This document shows positions 26,017 through 34,523 of a stretch of 64,000 nucleotides of DNA, in pieces. Each line of letters opens with the position of its first letter. Position 1 is the first letter of the stretch. A program made the position numbers and the translations under genes. Under the pieces are notes generated by a model. It saw nothing but the letters and a program-made list of their open reading frames with translations, searched no databases and was not told the DNA's origin. The stretch is from the NCBI RefSeq assembly GCF_900107635.1, contig NZ_FNRD01000013.1, forward strand, positions 1 to 64,000. The letters run 5' to 3'. The DNA comes from Flavobacterium gillisiae (GTDB taxonomy: Bacteria; Bacteroidota; Bacteroidia; Flavobacteriales; Flavobacteriaceae).

Positions 26017-27579
26017 TTACTTAGCAATATTTACTGCTCTTGTTTCTCTAATTACTGTTACTTTAACCTGACCTGGATAAGTCATTTCTGTTTGAATTTT
26101 TTGTGAAATTTCAAAAGATAGTGTCGCTGCATTATCGTCAGATACTTTTTCACTTTCTACAATAACTCTTAGTTCTCTACCAGCTTGAATTGCATAAGCA
26201 TTTTTAACACCAGTGAATCCGTAAGCTACTTCTTCTAAGTCTTTCAAACGTTGAATATAAGAGTCTAATACTTGTCTTCTTGCACCCGGTCTTGCACCTG
26301 AAATGGCATCACAAACTTGGATTATTGGAGACAATAGAGATTTCATTTCTATTTCATCGTGGTGCGCTCCGATAGCATTACATACTTCTTCTTTTTCACC
26401 ATATTTTTCAGCCCATTGCATTCCTAATAATGCGTGAGGTAAATCACTTTCTGCATCTGGCACTTTACCGATATCATGTAATAAACCAGCTCTTTTAGCT
26501 AATTTTACATTCAGACCTAATTCTGCTGCCATAATTCCACAAAGTTTAGAAACTTCACGGGAGTGTTGCAATAAATTTTGTCCGTAAGAAGAACGGTATT
26601 TCATACGTCCCACTACTTTTATTAATTCAGGGTGTAATCCATGAATTCCTAAATCTATAACGGTACGTTTTCCAACTTCTATAATTTCATCGTCAATTTG
26701 TTTGGCTGTTTTAGCAACAACTTCCTCAATACGGGCAGGGTGAATACGTCCGTCTGTTACTAATTTGTGTAAAGCTAAACGTGCAATTTCTCTACGTACA
26801 GGATCAAAACAAGAAAGGATGATAGCTTCCGGTGTGTCATCTACAATGATTTCTACTCCAGTTGCTGCTTCTAGTGCTCTAATGTTACGTCCTTCGCGAC
26901 CAATTATTCTACCTTTAACATCGTCAGATTCTATGTTGAATACAGATACACAATTTTCTACCGCTTCTTCTGTTCCAACTCTTTGTATAGTATTAATGAT
27001 GATTTTCTTAGCTTCTTGCTGTGCCGTTAGCTTAGCCTCTTCAATTGTATCTTGAATATGAGACATGGCCTTCGTCTTAGCTTCTGCTTTTAGACCTTCT
27101 ACTAATTGATTTTTTGCGTCTTCAGCAGATAAGCCTGAAATTACTTCAAGTTGTTGTAATTGGCTTTTATGTAGTTTGTCAACTTCTACTTGTCTTTTGT
27201 CTAAAACTTCGATTTTAGCAGTGAATTCGGTTGTTTTTGCTTCAAAATCATCGTTGACTTTCTTTACCTTCGATAATTCATTAGAAACTTGTGATTCTTT
27301 GTCTCTGATTCTTTTTTCAACTTCAGCTACTTTTTTGTCTCTTGTCAGAATTACTTGTTCGTGCTCTGATTTTAATTCAATAAATTTTTCTTTTGCTTGA
27401 AGGATTTTATCTTTCTTTATATTCTCAGCTTCTAGGTTAGCATCTTTTAAGATGGATGAAGCTTCTTTTTTTGCGTTTTTAATAAGATTAGAAATATTGC
27501 TTTTTTCTATAATTTTAGCGATTCCAAAACCCGCTGCAATACCTATAATTCCTGAAATAACGATCGTTAATATGTCCAT
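26017..27579 (-). CDS. rny: Ribonuclease Y
   Basis: 520 aa. Layout: N-terminal membrane anchor (ILTIVISGIIGIAAGFGIAKII), a long coiled coil (about 30-200), a KH RNA-binding domain (GRIIGREGRNIRALE), then the HD phosphohydrolase domain with HSREVSKL, HDIGKV and the GAHHDEIE metal-site histidines. The C-terminus holds GFTGVKNAYAIQAGRELRV. It starts mRNA decay by endonucleolytic cleavage at the membrane. Downstream of 6S RNA and zapA on the same strand. All HD residues are intact. Confidence 0.97.
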   Translation of the reverse strand: MDILTIVISGIIGIAAGFGIAKIIEKSNISNLIKNAKKEASSILKDANLEAENIKKDKILQAKEKFIELKSEHEQVILTRDKKVAEVEKRIRDKESQVSNELSKVKKVNDDFEAKTTEFTAKIEVLDKRQVEVDKLHKSQLQQLEVISGLSAEDAKNQLVEGLKAEAKTKAMSHIQDTIEEAKLTAQQEAKKIIINTIQRVGTEEAVENCVSVFNIESDDVKGRIIGREGRNIRALEAATGVEIIVDDTPEAIILSCFDPVRREIARLALHKLVTDGRIHPARIEEVVAKTAKQIDDEIIEVGKRTVIDLGIHGLHPELIKVVGRMKYRSSYGQNLLQHSREVSKLCGIMAAELGLNVKLAKRAGLLHDIGKVPDAESDLPHALLGMQWAEKYGEKEEVCNAIGAHHDEIEMKSLLSPIIQVCDAISGARPGARRQVLDSYIQRLKDLEEVAYGFTGVKNAYAIQAGRELRVIVESEKVSDDNAATLSFEISQKIQTEMTYPGQVKVTVIRETRAVNIAK

Positions 27580-27599
27580 GTTTGTTAAAATTTATATAT

Positions 27600-27763
27600 A
27601 AAAAAAGCCTACATTAAGTTGATTGAATAAACTCGAAAATGACAAGTTTTGAGCTAACTCACTGTTCAAGTTTCCTCGCCTAGGCGTGGCATGCTTTAGT
27701 AGTGATGATTTGCTCATTCTAAATTATTAGTGTTGAGTTTACCAAATGTGAACTAATGTAGGC
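27600..27763 (-). ncRNA. ssrS: 6S RNA (flavobacterial type)
   Basis: The 210-nt gap between zapA and rny holds a long closed RNA on the minus strand. The ends GCCTACATTA...GTAAACTC and GAGTTTA...TTAATGTAGGC pair into an extended terminal stem with internal loops. A short internal hairpin (CGCCTAGGCG) lies in the middle, and the 3' end runs directly into seven T. Size (about 160 nt), rod shape and location next to zapA (as for E. coli ssrS) fit 6S RNA, the promoter mimic that sequesters RNA polymerase. I believe it corresponds to the Rfam 6S-Flavo family; not verified by a model search. Confidence 0.8.
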
Positions 27764-27789
27764 AGTATCTTAGTTTCTGTAAAGAACGT

Positions 27790-28083
27790 TTAATTGTCGA
27801 GATATTGATCTAAAAGTGCATTCAATTTTTTAATTCTTTCAATAGTCTCATCTCCATTGATAGTATTATCTATTTGTTTTTGTTCTACTTGAGAAGCAAA
27901 TTGCAAAGCGCACATGGCTAATACATCTTGTTTGTCTCGTACCGCATAGTTTTCTTCAAATTGCTTCATCATTACATCAATCTTTTTAGAAGCACTTCTA
28001 AGTCCTTCTTCCTGAGAAAGGTCTACCGTTAATGGATAGACTCTGTCTGCGATTGATATCTTAATTTTAAGCTTTTCGTCCAT
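27790..28083 (-). CDS. zapA: Cell division protein ZapA
   Basis: 97 aa. The ZapA domain starts LKIKISIADRVYPLTVDLSQEEGLRSASKKIDVMM, a beta hairpin then helix, followed by the AMCALQFASQVEQKQ coiled-coil stalk. It bundles FtsZ filaments at the division ring. Starts 8 nt after the stop of the 96-aa coiled-coil gene, so the two form a unit. The 6S RNA follows downstream. Confidence 0.9.
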   Translation of the reverse strand: MDEKLKIKISIADRVYPLTVDLSQEEGLRSASKKIDVMMKQFEENYAVRDKQDVLAMCALQFASQVEQKQIDNTINGDETIERIKKLNALLDQYLDN

Positions 28084-28091
28084 ATGTTTTA

Positions 28092-28382
28092 CTAATCAGA
28101 TAGCTGTGCTATACAGTAATCAATTTCCCGAATTAATGAATTTATTTTAAGCTTCGTATCTCTTTTATTATCGTCACTGCCTAATAATGAGTTGGCAATC
28201 TTAAGTGTCTCATATTGCGATTTTAACGCTTCAATCTCGTTTGACTGAGTTTGTATGATGTGTGCAGACTTTGTTAATTCGATTTTTAATTCTTGAGTAT
28301 TTTGATCTAAACGTTTAATTTTTAGAATCAGTTTTTCAACTTTATTTTCAAGAGTATCAATTATTTCTACAATTACACTCAT
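28092..28382 (-). CDS. Small coiled-coil protein, ZapB-like position
   Basis: 96 aa, almost entirely heptad-patterned helix (LENKVEKLILKIKRLDQNTQELKIEL...) ending in a short helical tail. There is no catalytic motif. It lies 8 nt upstream of zapA on the same strand, an arrangement conserved in Flavobacterium. A structural role with ZapA at the division site, like ZapB, is a reasonable inference, but sequence identity with ZapB cannot be claimed from coiled coil alone. Confidence 0.75.
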   Translation of the reverse strand: MSVIVEIIDTLENKVEKLILKIKRLDQNTQELKIELTKSAHIIQTQSNEIEALKSQYETLKIANSLLGSDDNKRDTKLKINSLIREIDYCIAQLSD

Positions 28383-28550
28383 TATTTATCCTATTCATTA
28401 CTTAATATTACAAATTTAGTATTACTTTTTATTATTACAATATATTATTCGTTTTTTTATTAGAAAATAATCAAATTGTTGTAATGTAAATGGTTACAAA
28501 ATGTATTATTTTATAAAGAAGAACAAATTACTTTTTTTATCTTAGCAAAA

Positions 28551-30257
28551 ATGAATACCATGAGATTTTTACTTTTTTTTCTGTTGTTTTCGGGCGCTAT
28601 TCTGGCACAAACAGAGTATCCCAAGGACTATTTTAGCCCTCCATTAGACATTCCTATGCAGCTTTCAGGTAATTTTGGAGAATTGCGGCCCAATCATTTT
28701 CATGCGGGTTTTGATTTTAGGACTTTGCAGCGAGAAGGCTTGGAAGTTCACGCTGTTGCTGACGGCTATGTATCTCGAATAAAGATTTCGACCTACGGGA
28801 ATGGTAAAGCAATTTATATAACGCATCCAAATGGATTTACATCTGTTTATTGTCATCTTCAAAAAGGTGTTGGTGCCATCGAAAATTATATTGAAAAAGC
28901 ACATTATAAAGAAAAATCATTTGAGATAGAAATGTTTTTGAAACCGAATGAGTTGGTTGTCAAAAAAGGACAAACCATTGCGTTGACAGGTAATACTGGA
29001 TCTTCAGAAGGGCCTCATTTGCATTTTGAATTTCGCGACAGCAAAACAGAGAAAATTATCAACCCGATGCTGTTTGGTTTTGATAAAGATGTAAAAGACA
29101 CTAAAAAGCCATCGGTTTCAGCCGTTTATGTATATCCTGTTGACAGTAAAACTTCGGTAAACCAATCGAAACGCCCGTTATTGTTAAATTTATCTTTGCA
29201 AAAGGATGGAAGCTACTTAGCAAATAAGGTGGCGGCTAATGGAAAAATAGGTTTTGGTATCACAGCTGTTGATTATGATAATGTTTCGGGTAATAGAAAC
29301 GGAATTTATAAATTGCAAACGTACTTGAATGGAAAACCTAGCTTTGGTTATCAACTAGACACGTATTCATTTGACGATATGCGTTATGTCAATGCCTTAA
29401 TTGATTATTCAAGATATAAAACAACTTCACAAAGGGTGCAAAAACTATTTATGGTGAATCCTTATAAATTGAGTTTTATAAATACAGATGATGCAAACGG
29501 TATTGTTACAGTAGTTCCTAACTTAACGTCTGTTTATCGTATTGAAGTTTCCGATTTTCAGGGGAATACAACAAAGATTTCAATTCCTATTAGTTATGAC
29601 TTGTCGTCAACCATTATTGATAAGGAGCCAGTAGTTTCTAATTATTTCGTAAAGGTGAATAAAGACAACAATTTCACTAAAAATAATATGTCGGTTTTCT
29701 TTCCTGCTGGAACATTTTACGAAGATTTTGATATGAATTTTAATGTTAAAGACGATACCCTATATCTTCATGATGAGACGGTTCCAGTTCACTCCAATTT
29801 TACAATTACAATCGAGGATAATAAATACACGGAGAGTCAAAAGGAAAAAGTATTCATTGCAGATATTAGTAAAAGTGGACGAGTAGGCTACAATAGTACT
29901 TCTAGGAAAGATAATGTATTTACGACCAAGGTGAGATCATTGGGTAAATACACATTAGCAATGGATACTGCTGCGCCTACAATTTCTATTGGAAGCGCTA
30001 TTGAAGGCAAATGGCTGAGTACCCAAAAAACGATTCAACTTTCAATTAATGATAGCGGTTCAGGAATAAAGAGTTACAATGGTTATTTAAATGGAAATTG
30101 GATTTTATTTGAATATGATAATAAAACTAGGCGAATTACGCATAATTTTAGTGATGGTATTGTGGCAGAAGGTGCTAATGATTTAAAAGTGGTTGTCACG
30201 GATAATGTAGGAAATTCTACTATCTTTGAAACTCAATTTTTTAGAAGTCAAAAATAA
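28551..30257 (+). CDS. Secreted M23-family metallopeptidase
   Basis: 568 aa with a signal peptide (MRFLLFFLLFSGAILAQ). The LytM domain has zinc ligands His51 and Asp55 (HFHAGFD) and the distal HLHFE motif (about 158-162, GSSEGPHLHFEFRD). The interrupted GNGKAIYITHPNGFTSVYCHL lies between them. A long C-terminal region of beta-rich Ig-like repeats (about 190-560) includes VTDNVGNS near its end. It is probably a peptidoglycan endopeptidase or an envelope-anchored regulator. It is followed 15 nt later by the TonB receptor, which suggests an operon. Confidence 0.9.
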   Translation: MNTMRFLLFFLLFSGAILAQTEYPKDYFSPPLDIPMQLSGNFGELRPNHFHAGFDFRTLQREGLEVHAVADGYVSRIKISTYGNGKAIYITHPNGFTSVYCHLQKGVGAIENYIEKAHYKEKSFEIEMFLKPNELVVKKGQTIALTGNTGSSEGPHLHFEFRDSKTEKIINPMLFGFDKDVKDTKKPSVSAVYVYPVDSKTSVNQSKRPLLLNLSLQKDGSYLANKVAANGKIGFGITAVDYDNVSGNRNGIYKLQTYLNGKPSFGYQLDTYSFDDMRYVNALIDYSRYKTTSQRVQKLFMVNPYKLSFINTDDANGIVTVVPNLTSVYRIEVSDFQGNTTKISIPISYDLSSTIIDKEPVVSNYFVKVNKDNNFTKNNMSVFFPAGTFYEDFDMNFNVKDDTLYLHDETVPVHSNFTITIEDNKYTESQKEKVFIADISKSGRVGYNSTSRKDNVFTTKVRSLGKYTLAMDTAAPTISIGSAIEGKWLSTQKTIQLSINDSGSGIKSYNGYLNGNWILFEYDNKTRRITHNFSDGIVAEGANDLKVVVTDNVGNSTIFETQFFRSQK

Positions 30258-30272
30258 TAATATACAGACATC

Positions 30273-32741
30273 TTGAGTATCAATAAAATAATCATTGTTT
30301 TTATTACTTTTTGGATTAGTTTGCCTTTGTTTGCGCAATCCGCACGCATTAAGGGAGTTATTCTCGATGTAAATAATCGACCGGTAGAAAATGTAAATAT
30401 TACCGCTTCAGGAAGTAGAACACAATCTAATGAAAACGGATTTTATCTTGTCAAGGTGCCTTTAAACCAAAGAGTAGCTATCGTTTTTAGCCACGTTTCT
30501 TTAAAGAAAGCAACGGTATATCTTACCCTAAAAACAGATGAGGACTACGAGTTCAACTTGGTTATGAATAATCGGGAAGAGCAAATGGGTGAAATTATAG
30601 TAACTACAAACAATAGGAAGCAAATTCAAGGAATTACCACGATCGAACCTGAGGTTATTCGAAAAATTCCCGGAGCCAATGCCGGTATCGAAAATATTTT
30701 AAAAACACTTCCTGGAGTTAATTCGAATAATGAATTAAGTACGCAGTATGCTGTTCGAGGTGGAAATTACGATGAGAATTTGGTTTATGTAAATGAAATC
30801 GAAATTTATCGCCCTTTTTTAATTCGCTCTGGACAACAGGAAGGGCTGAGCTTTACCAATACTGATTTGGTTCAAAACGTAGAATTTTCGGCAGGTGGTT
30901 TTCAAGCAAAATTTGGGGATAAATTATCTTCGGTTTTAGATATTACGTATCGAAAGCCTACGCAATTTGGCGCTACAGTTGAAGCGAGTTTTCTTGGCGG
31001 AAGCCTGTCAGTAGATGCTATTTCAAAAAATAAAAAGTGGACAGCAATTACCGGAGTTCGCTATAGAAATAACAGTCTTTTAGTCAATAGCCAGGATACG
31101 CAAACTAATTTCACTCCCGCCTTTGTCGACGTGCAAACGAATATCAATTATCAGGCTTCAGCAAAATGGCAGTGGAGTTTTCTAGGGAACATCTCTCAAA
31201 ATAAATACCAATACCAGCCCTTAACACGAGAAACCAAATTTGGAACCATAGATAACCCGATGGCGCTTACGGTGTATTATGAAGGTCAAGAAAAGGATAA
31301 ATACGATACTTATTTTGGTGCTTTAAAAACAACATTCAAAGCAGCAGATACTTTTACATTAAAGTTTATTGGTTCTATTTTTCATACCTTGGAACAAGAA
31401 CATTTTGATATTTTTGCTCAATATCGTTTAGGCGAAGTGGATTCAAATATTGGATCAGATACCTATGGCGACGTAGCTTTCACCCGAGGTATTGGTAGTC
31501 AACTTAATCATGCTCGAAATGATTTGGATGCGTTAATCATAAATACCGAAATAAAAGGATTTCACGACTGGAGAAAAAACCAATTGGAATGGGGAGTTAA
31601 ATATACCCGTGAATCGATTCGGGATAGAGTAGTGGAGTGGGAAGTAATTGATTCTGCTGGTTTCTCTATAAACCCTCCAATTATTGATTTACCTAGAAAT
31701 GACCAACCATATTCTCCTTATACTGGGCCATTAGTTCCGTACCAAAATGTACGAGCCACCAATTTTAATACAATCAATAGGTTTTCGGGTTACGGGCAAT
31801 GGAGTAGAAAAGACAAGATAGGCAACAGTGAAGTTTGGTACAATGCTGGAGTCCGAATCCATAATTGGGAAGTTACAGGCGGGAATGTCAATGGGTCTGC
31901 TCAAACGACCTTTAGTCCCAGAGCACAATTTGCTATAAAACCAGATTGGGAAAAGGATATGGTTTTCAGGCTTTCAGGGGGTGTGTATCATCAGCCGCCA
32001 TTCTATAGAGAACTCAGAGATGCTGACGGTGTGGTTCAGCCTAATGTAAAAGCGCAACAATCCATTCATTTTGTACTAAGCAACGATTATAGTTTTAAAA
32101 TGTGGGAACGCCCTTTTAAACTGGTTTCAGAGTTGTATTATAGGTCACTTACGGATGTAAATACCTATACAATTGATAATGTTAGAATACGTTATGCTGC
32201 TTCTAATGTGGCCAAAGGGTACGCACAGGGACTTGATTTTAGGTTGAACGGAGAATTTGTTCCCGGAACTGAGTCTTGGTTTAGCTTTGGTTATCTAAAA
32301 ACAGAAGAAAACAGCGAGAATAGAGGTTATATCGCTAGGCCTACTGATCAGAGATTGAAATTCGGACTTTTGTTTCAGGATTATATGCCTAATATTCCAA
32401 GTGTTAAAATATATTTGAATTTGGTTTACAATACTGGATTGCCGGGAGGTTCTCCTTCTTATGCTGATCCTTATTTGTATCAAAATAGATTAAATGATTA
32501 TCGTAGGGTAGATGTTGGGTTTTCAAAAGTGCTGTTGGATAATACTATAGGAAAACCAAAAACAAATTGGTTAGGAAATTTTAAAGAGCTTGCCATAGGA
32601 TTAGAAATCTTTAATCTATTTAATAATCAAAATGCGATTACCAATACCTGGGTGCGTGATGTTTATTCTAAGAACGAATATGCAATTCCCAATTATATGA
32701 CTACGCGTGTTTTTAATGTTAAGTTGAGTGCTAGATTATAG
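30273..32741 (+). CDS. TonB-dependent outer-membrane receptor, TTG start
   Basis: 822 aa. A signal peptide (MSINKIIIVFITFWISLPLF) is followed by a CarboxypepD-reg-like domain (ARIKGVILDVNNRPVENVNI), then a plug (ILKTLPGVN, YAVRGGNYDENLVYVN) and a 22-strand barrel ending in FNVKLSARL. The initiation codon at 30273-30275 is TTG; no in-frame ATG precedes the signal peptide, so TTG is the probable true start. There is no SusD partner nearby, so the substrate is open. It lies 15 nt after the M23 peptidase gene. Confidence 0.88.
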   Translation: MSINKIIIVFITFWISLPLFAQSARIKGVILDVNNRPVENVNITASGSRTQSNENGFYLVKVPLNQRVAIVFSHVSLKKATVYLTLKTDEDYEFNLVMNNREEQMGEIIVTTNNRKQIQGITTIEPEVIRKIPGANAGIENILKTLPGVNSNNELSTQYAVRGGNYDENLVYVNEIEIYRPFLIRSGQQEGLSFTNTDLVQNVEFSAGGFQAKFGDKLSSVLDITYRKPTQFGATVEASFLGGSLSVDAISKNKKWTAITGVRYRNNSLLVNSQDTQTNFTPAFVDVQTNINYQASAKWQWSFLGNISQNKYQYQPLTRETKFGTIDNPMALTVYYEGQEKDKYDTYFGALKTTFKAADTFTLKFIGSIFHTLEQEHFDIFAQYRLGEVDSNIGSDTYGDVAFTRGIGSQLNHARNDLDALIINTEIKGFHDWRKNQLEWGVKYTRESIRDRVVEWEVIDSAGFSINPPIIDLPRNDQPYSPYTGPLVPYQNVRATNFNTINRFSGYGQWSRKDKIGNSEVWYNAGVRIHNWEVTGGNVNGSAQTTFSPRAQFAIKPDWEKDMVFRLSGGVYHQPPFYRELRDADGVVQPNVKAQQSIHFVLSNDYSFKMWERPFKLVSELYYRSLTDVNTYTIDNVRIRYAASNVAKGYAQGLDFRLNGEFVPGTESWFSFGYLKTEENSENRGYIARPTDQRLKFGLLFQDYMPNIPSVKIYLNLVYNTGLPGGSPSYADPYLYQNRLNDYRRVDVGFSKVLLDNTIGKPKTNWLGNFKELAIGLEIFNLFNNQNAITNTWVRDVYSKNEYAIPNYMTTRVFNVKLSARL

Positions 32742-32856
32742 GGTAGGATGAATAGTCATTAGGATAACCATTCGTTTTATCATATAAAATAGTTATAAAT
32801 ATCAGAACCGTTTTTAAAATTCATTACATTTGGATTTATTTTAATAGTACATCATC

Positions 32857-33579
32857 ATGAAAAAATTACATATAGCATTATTAAGTATCACCGTTTTGCT
32901 TTTAGCAAGTTGTAAGCAGGAAGTGGAAAAACCTAAAGTAATTTATGATGCTGCCAATAAAGGAAAAGGAATTTCTAAAGTGGACTCTACTCAAGTAGCT
33001 ATTTCTGATTTACCTATTCAAATGGAAGGCACTGATTATTTGATTCATCCTGTAGGAGATTTGAGAGTTTATGAAAGAGGAACGAAAGCAAGATATGGCT
33101 CTTCGAGTGTGATTGATTTGAGTTTTACGATTTCTAATTATGGAGAAAATGAGATTACGGGCTATTTGCAAAACTTAAAGTTTCAAAAGACTGATTCTGA
33201 TTCGATACGACCATTAACGGATAAACCAGCTTTAATACAAACAGCTACTTATTTGAAATCTGTTTCTGATAGGGCCAAAAAACAAATTATGGTGTACACC
33301 ATGTTTGATACGGATACAAATAGGGATGGGAAATTAGATAGTAGTGATATTAAATGCTTGTACTTAAGTGATATTAGCGGCAAGCGCTTTACAAAAGTGT
33401 CAGAGGATTTTCAGGAACTGATTGATTGGAATTTAATAGATTCTAAAAACCGTTTGTATTTTAGAACGGTTGAAGACACTAATAAAAATGGACAGTTTGA
33501 TAAGAATGATGTGGTGCAGTACAATTACATCGATCTGTCAAATAATGAATGGAAAGTAATTAATTACGAGCCAATTTAG
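32857..33579 (+). CDS. Lipoprotein with dockerin-type calcium loops
   Basis: 240 aa. The lipobox is LLLASC (Cys near 20). Two 12-residue EF-hand-like loops follow the dockerin spacing D-x-N-x-[DN]-G-x-x-D-x-x-D: DTNRDGKLDSSD and DTNKNGQFDKND, about 60 residues apart. No cohesin or cellulosome context exists here, so they are more likely simple Ca-binding structural loops. A free-standing gene, convergent with DUF2971. Function unknown. Confidence 0.85.
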   Translation: MKKLHIALLSITVLLLASCKQEVEKPKVIYDAANKGKGISKVDSTQVAISDLPIQMEGTDYLIHPVGDLRVYERGTKARYGSSSVIDLSFTISNYGENEITGYLQNLKFQKTDSDSIRPLTDKPALIQTATYLKSVSDRAKKQIMVYTMFDTDTNRDGKLDSSDIKCLYLSDISGKRFTKVSEDFQELIDWNLIDSKNRLYFRTVEDTNKNGQFDKNDVVQYNYIDLSNNEWKVINYEPI

Positions 33580-33594
33580 AATATAGGTAAACCC

Positions 33595-34296
33595 CTAAAT
33601 CAGTATATCGCTCTCTAAATCTGATTTTTCAATAGTAAAATCAAAGCCAAGTTGTTTTACTAAATTGATGACAAGGTCTTTATACCAGTTTTCTGATTTT
33701 GGATGGATGTAAATTTTTTCAATCAACTGATCTATGTTTACATTAATTTTAAGTCCATCATTAAGTGAAATGTTGTTTTCGGATACATCAGATAGGATTC
33801 GGACTTCACGCTCGTACTGAAAGCTTTTTCGTTTGAATAAAAAAGGGAAAAACATATCGTCAAAAGGGATATATTCTTTTTTATAATCAATATAATTCAC
33901 CTCGCCAATATACTGTTTGTAATTGTTTTCAGGAGTTAGTGCGTTTTGCAATCGACCAATTGTAGATTGTATGGCTAGTCCCTCACTGTTTTGGGTGAAT
34001 ATTTGCCACATAGCAAAAGATTCATATTCATTGATATGCCAACTGCTGATGGCTACCTTTTCACGGTGTATTTTGTAAAATTTTAAAAAATCAGGATTGT
34101 CGATCGATAATTTTCTGATTTCTTCAAAAGTAGGTTCGCTAAAAGTACCTTCATATTGATCCTCAAATTTATCAGAACGTGACATAAAAAGTTTCTGAGA
34201 CATTAACAAATCCAAAAATTTAGACAAATCCAAATACTTCCAGACAATGGTGTCAGGATCTTCTGGAAGTTTTATATTTTGATTGTCTAGATACAT
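33595..34296 (-). CDS. DUF2971 protein
   Basis: 233 aa from ATG 34296. WKYLDLSKFLDLLMSQKLFMSRSDKFEDQYEG and ISSWHINEYESFAMWQIFTQNSEGLAIQST are the two conserved DUF2971 blocks. YEREVRILS precedes the C-terminus. This is a soluble family of unknown role, sometimes found near defence or stress genes. The longer frame beginning at 34347 overlaps the small membrane-protein gene and is unlikely: that gene's TAA ends one base before this ATG (TAA-A-ATG), showing translational coupling. Confidence 0.85.
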   Translation of the reverse strand: MYLDNQNIKLPEDPDTIVWKYLDLSKFLDLLMSQKLFMSRSDKFEDQYEGTFSEPTFEEIRKLSIDNPDFLKFYKIHREKVAISSWHINEYESFAMWQIFTQNSEGLAIQSTIGRLQNALTPENNYKQYIGEVNYIDYKKEYIPFDDMFFPFLFKRKSFQYEREVRILSDVSENNISLNDGLKINVNIDQLIEKIYIHPKSENWYKDLVINLVKQLGFDFTIEKSDLESDILI

Positions 34297-34297
34297 T

Positions 34298-34477
34298 TTA
34301 AATAGATTTCGGAAATCGCATGGAATATTGACCAACAAAAAAAGCAATTAGAATCCAAATTACAATAAATTTAGAAATATACTCTTGTACAATCTGCTCT
34401 CCAAAAATATAATCGAAAGCAAATATAAAGCTAACAGAAACTATTATAAACAGCATTCCAAAATATTCTCTTTTCAT
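34298..34477 (-). CDS. Small 59-aa two-helix membrane protein
   Basis: Frame from ATG 34475-34477 to TAA 34298-34300, below standard length cut-offs. Two hydrophobic helices (GMLFIIVSVSFIFAF and FIVIWILIAFFVGQY) are separated by the short polar stretch FGEQIVQEYIS, with a basic C-terminal end (MRFPKSI). It lies between the ABC exporter and DUF2971 and stops one base before the DUF2971 start. Codon usage looks like neighbouring genes. Function unknown; a hairpin membrane protein, possibly an assembly or regulatory partner. Confidence 0.65.
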   Translation of the reverse strand: MKREYFGMLFIIVSVSFIFAFDYIFGEQIVQEYISKFIVIWILIAFFVGQYSMRFPKSI

Positions 34478-34523
34478 GTTATTTTTTTATAAGTCTAAAA
34501 ATAAATTAGTTATGTTTGAATTA

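Noticed and set aside
32857..33579. Cellulosome component
   Set aside because: Dockerin-like loops are present, but no cohesin or scaffoldin gene is nearby and loop spacing differs from true dockerin pairs.
33595..34347. Longer DUF2971 start at 34347
   Set aside because: Would overlap the 59-aa gene; family homology begins at 34296.
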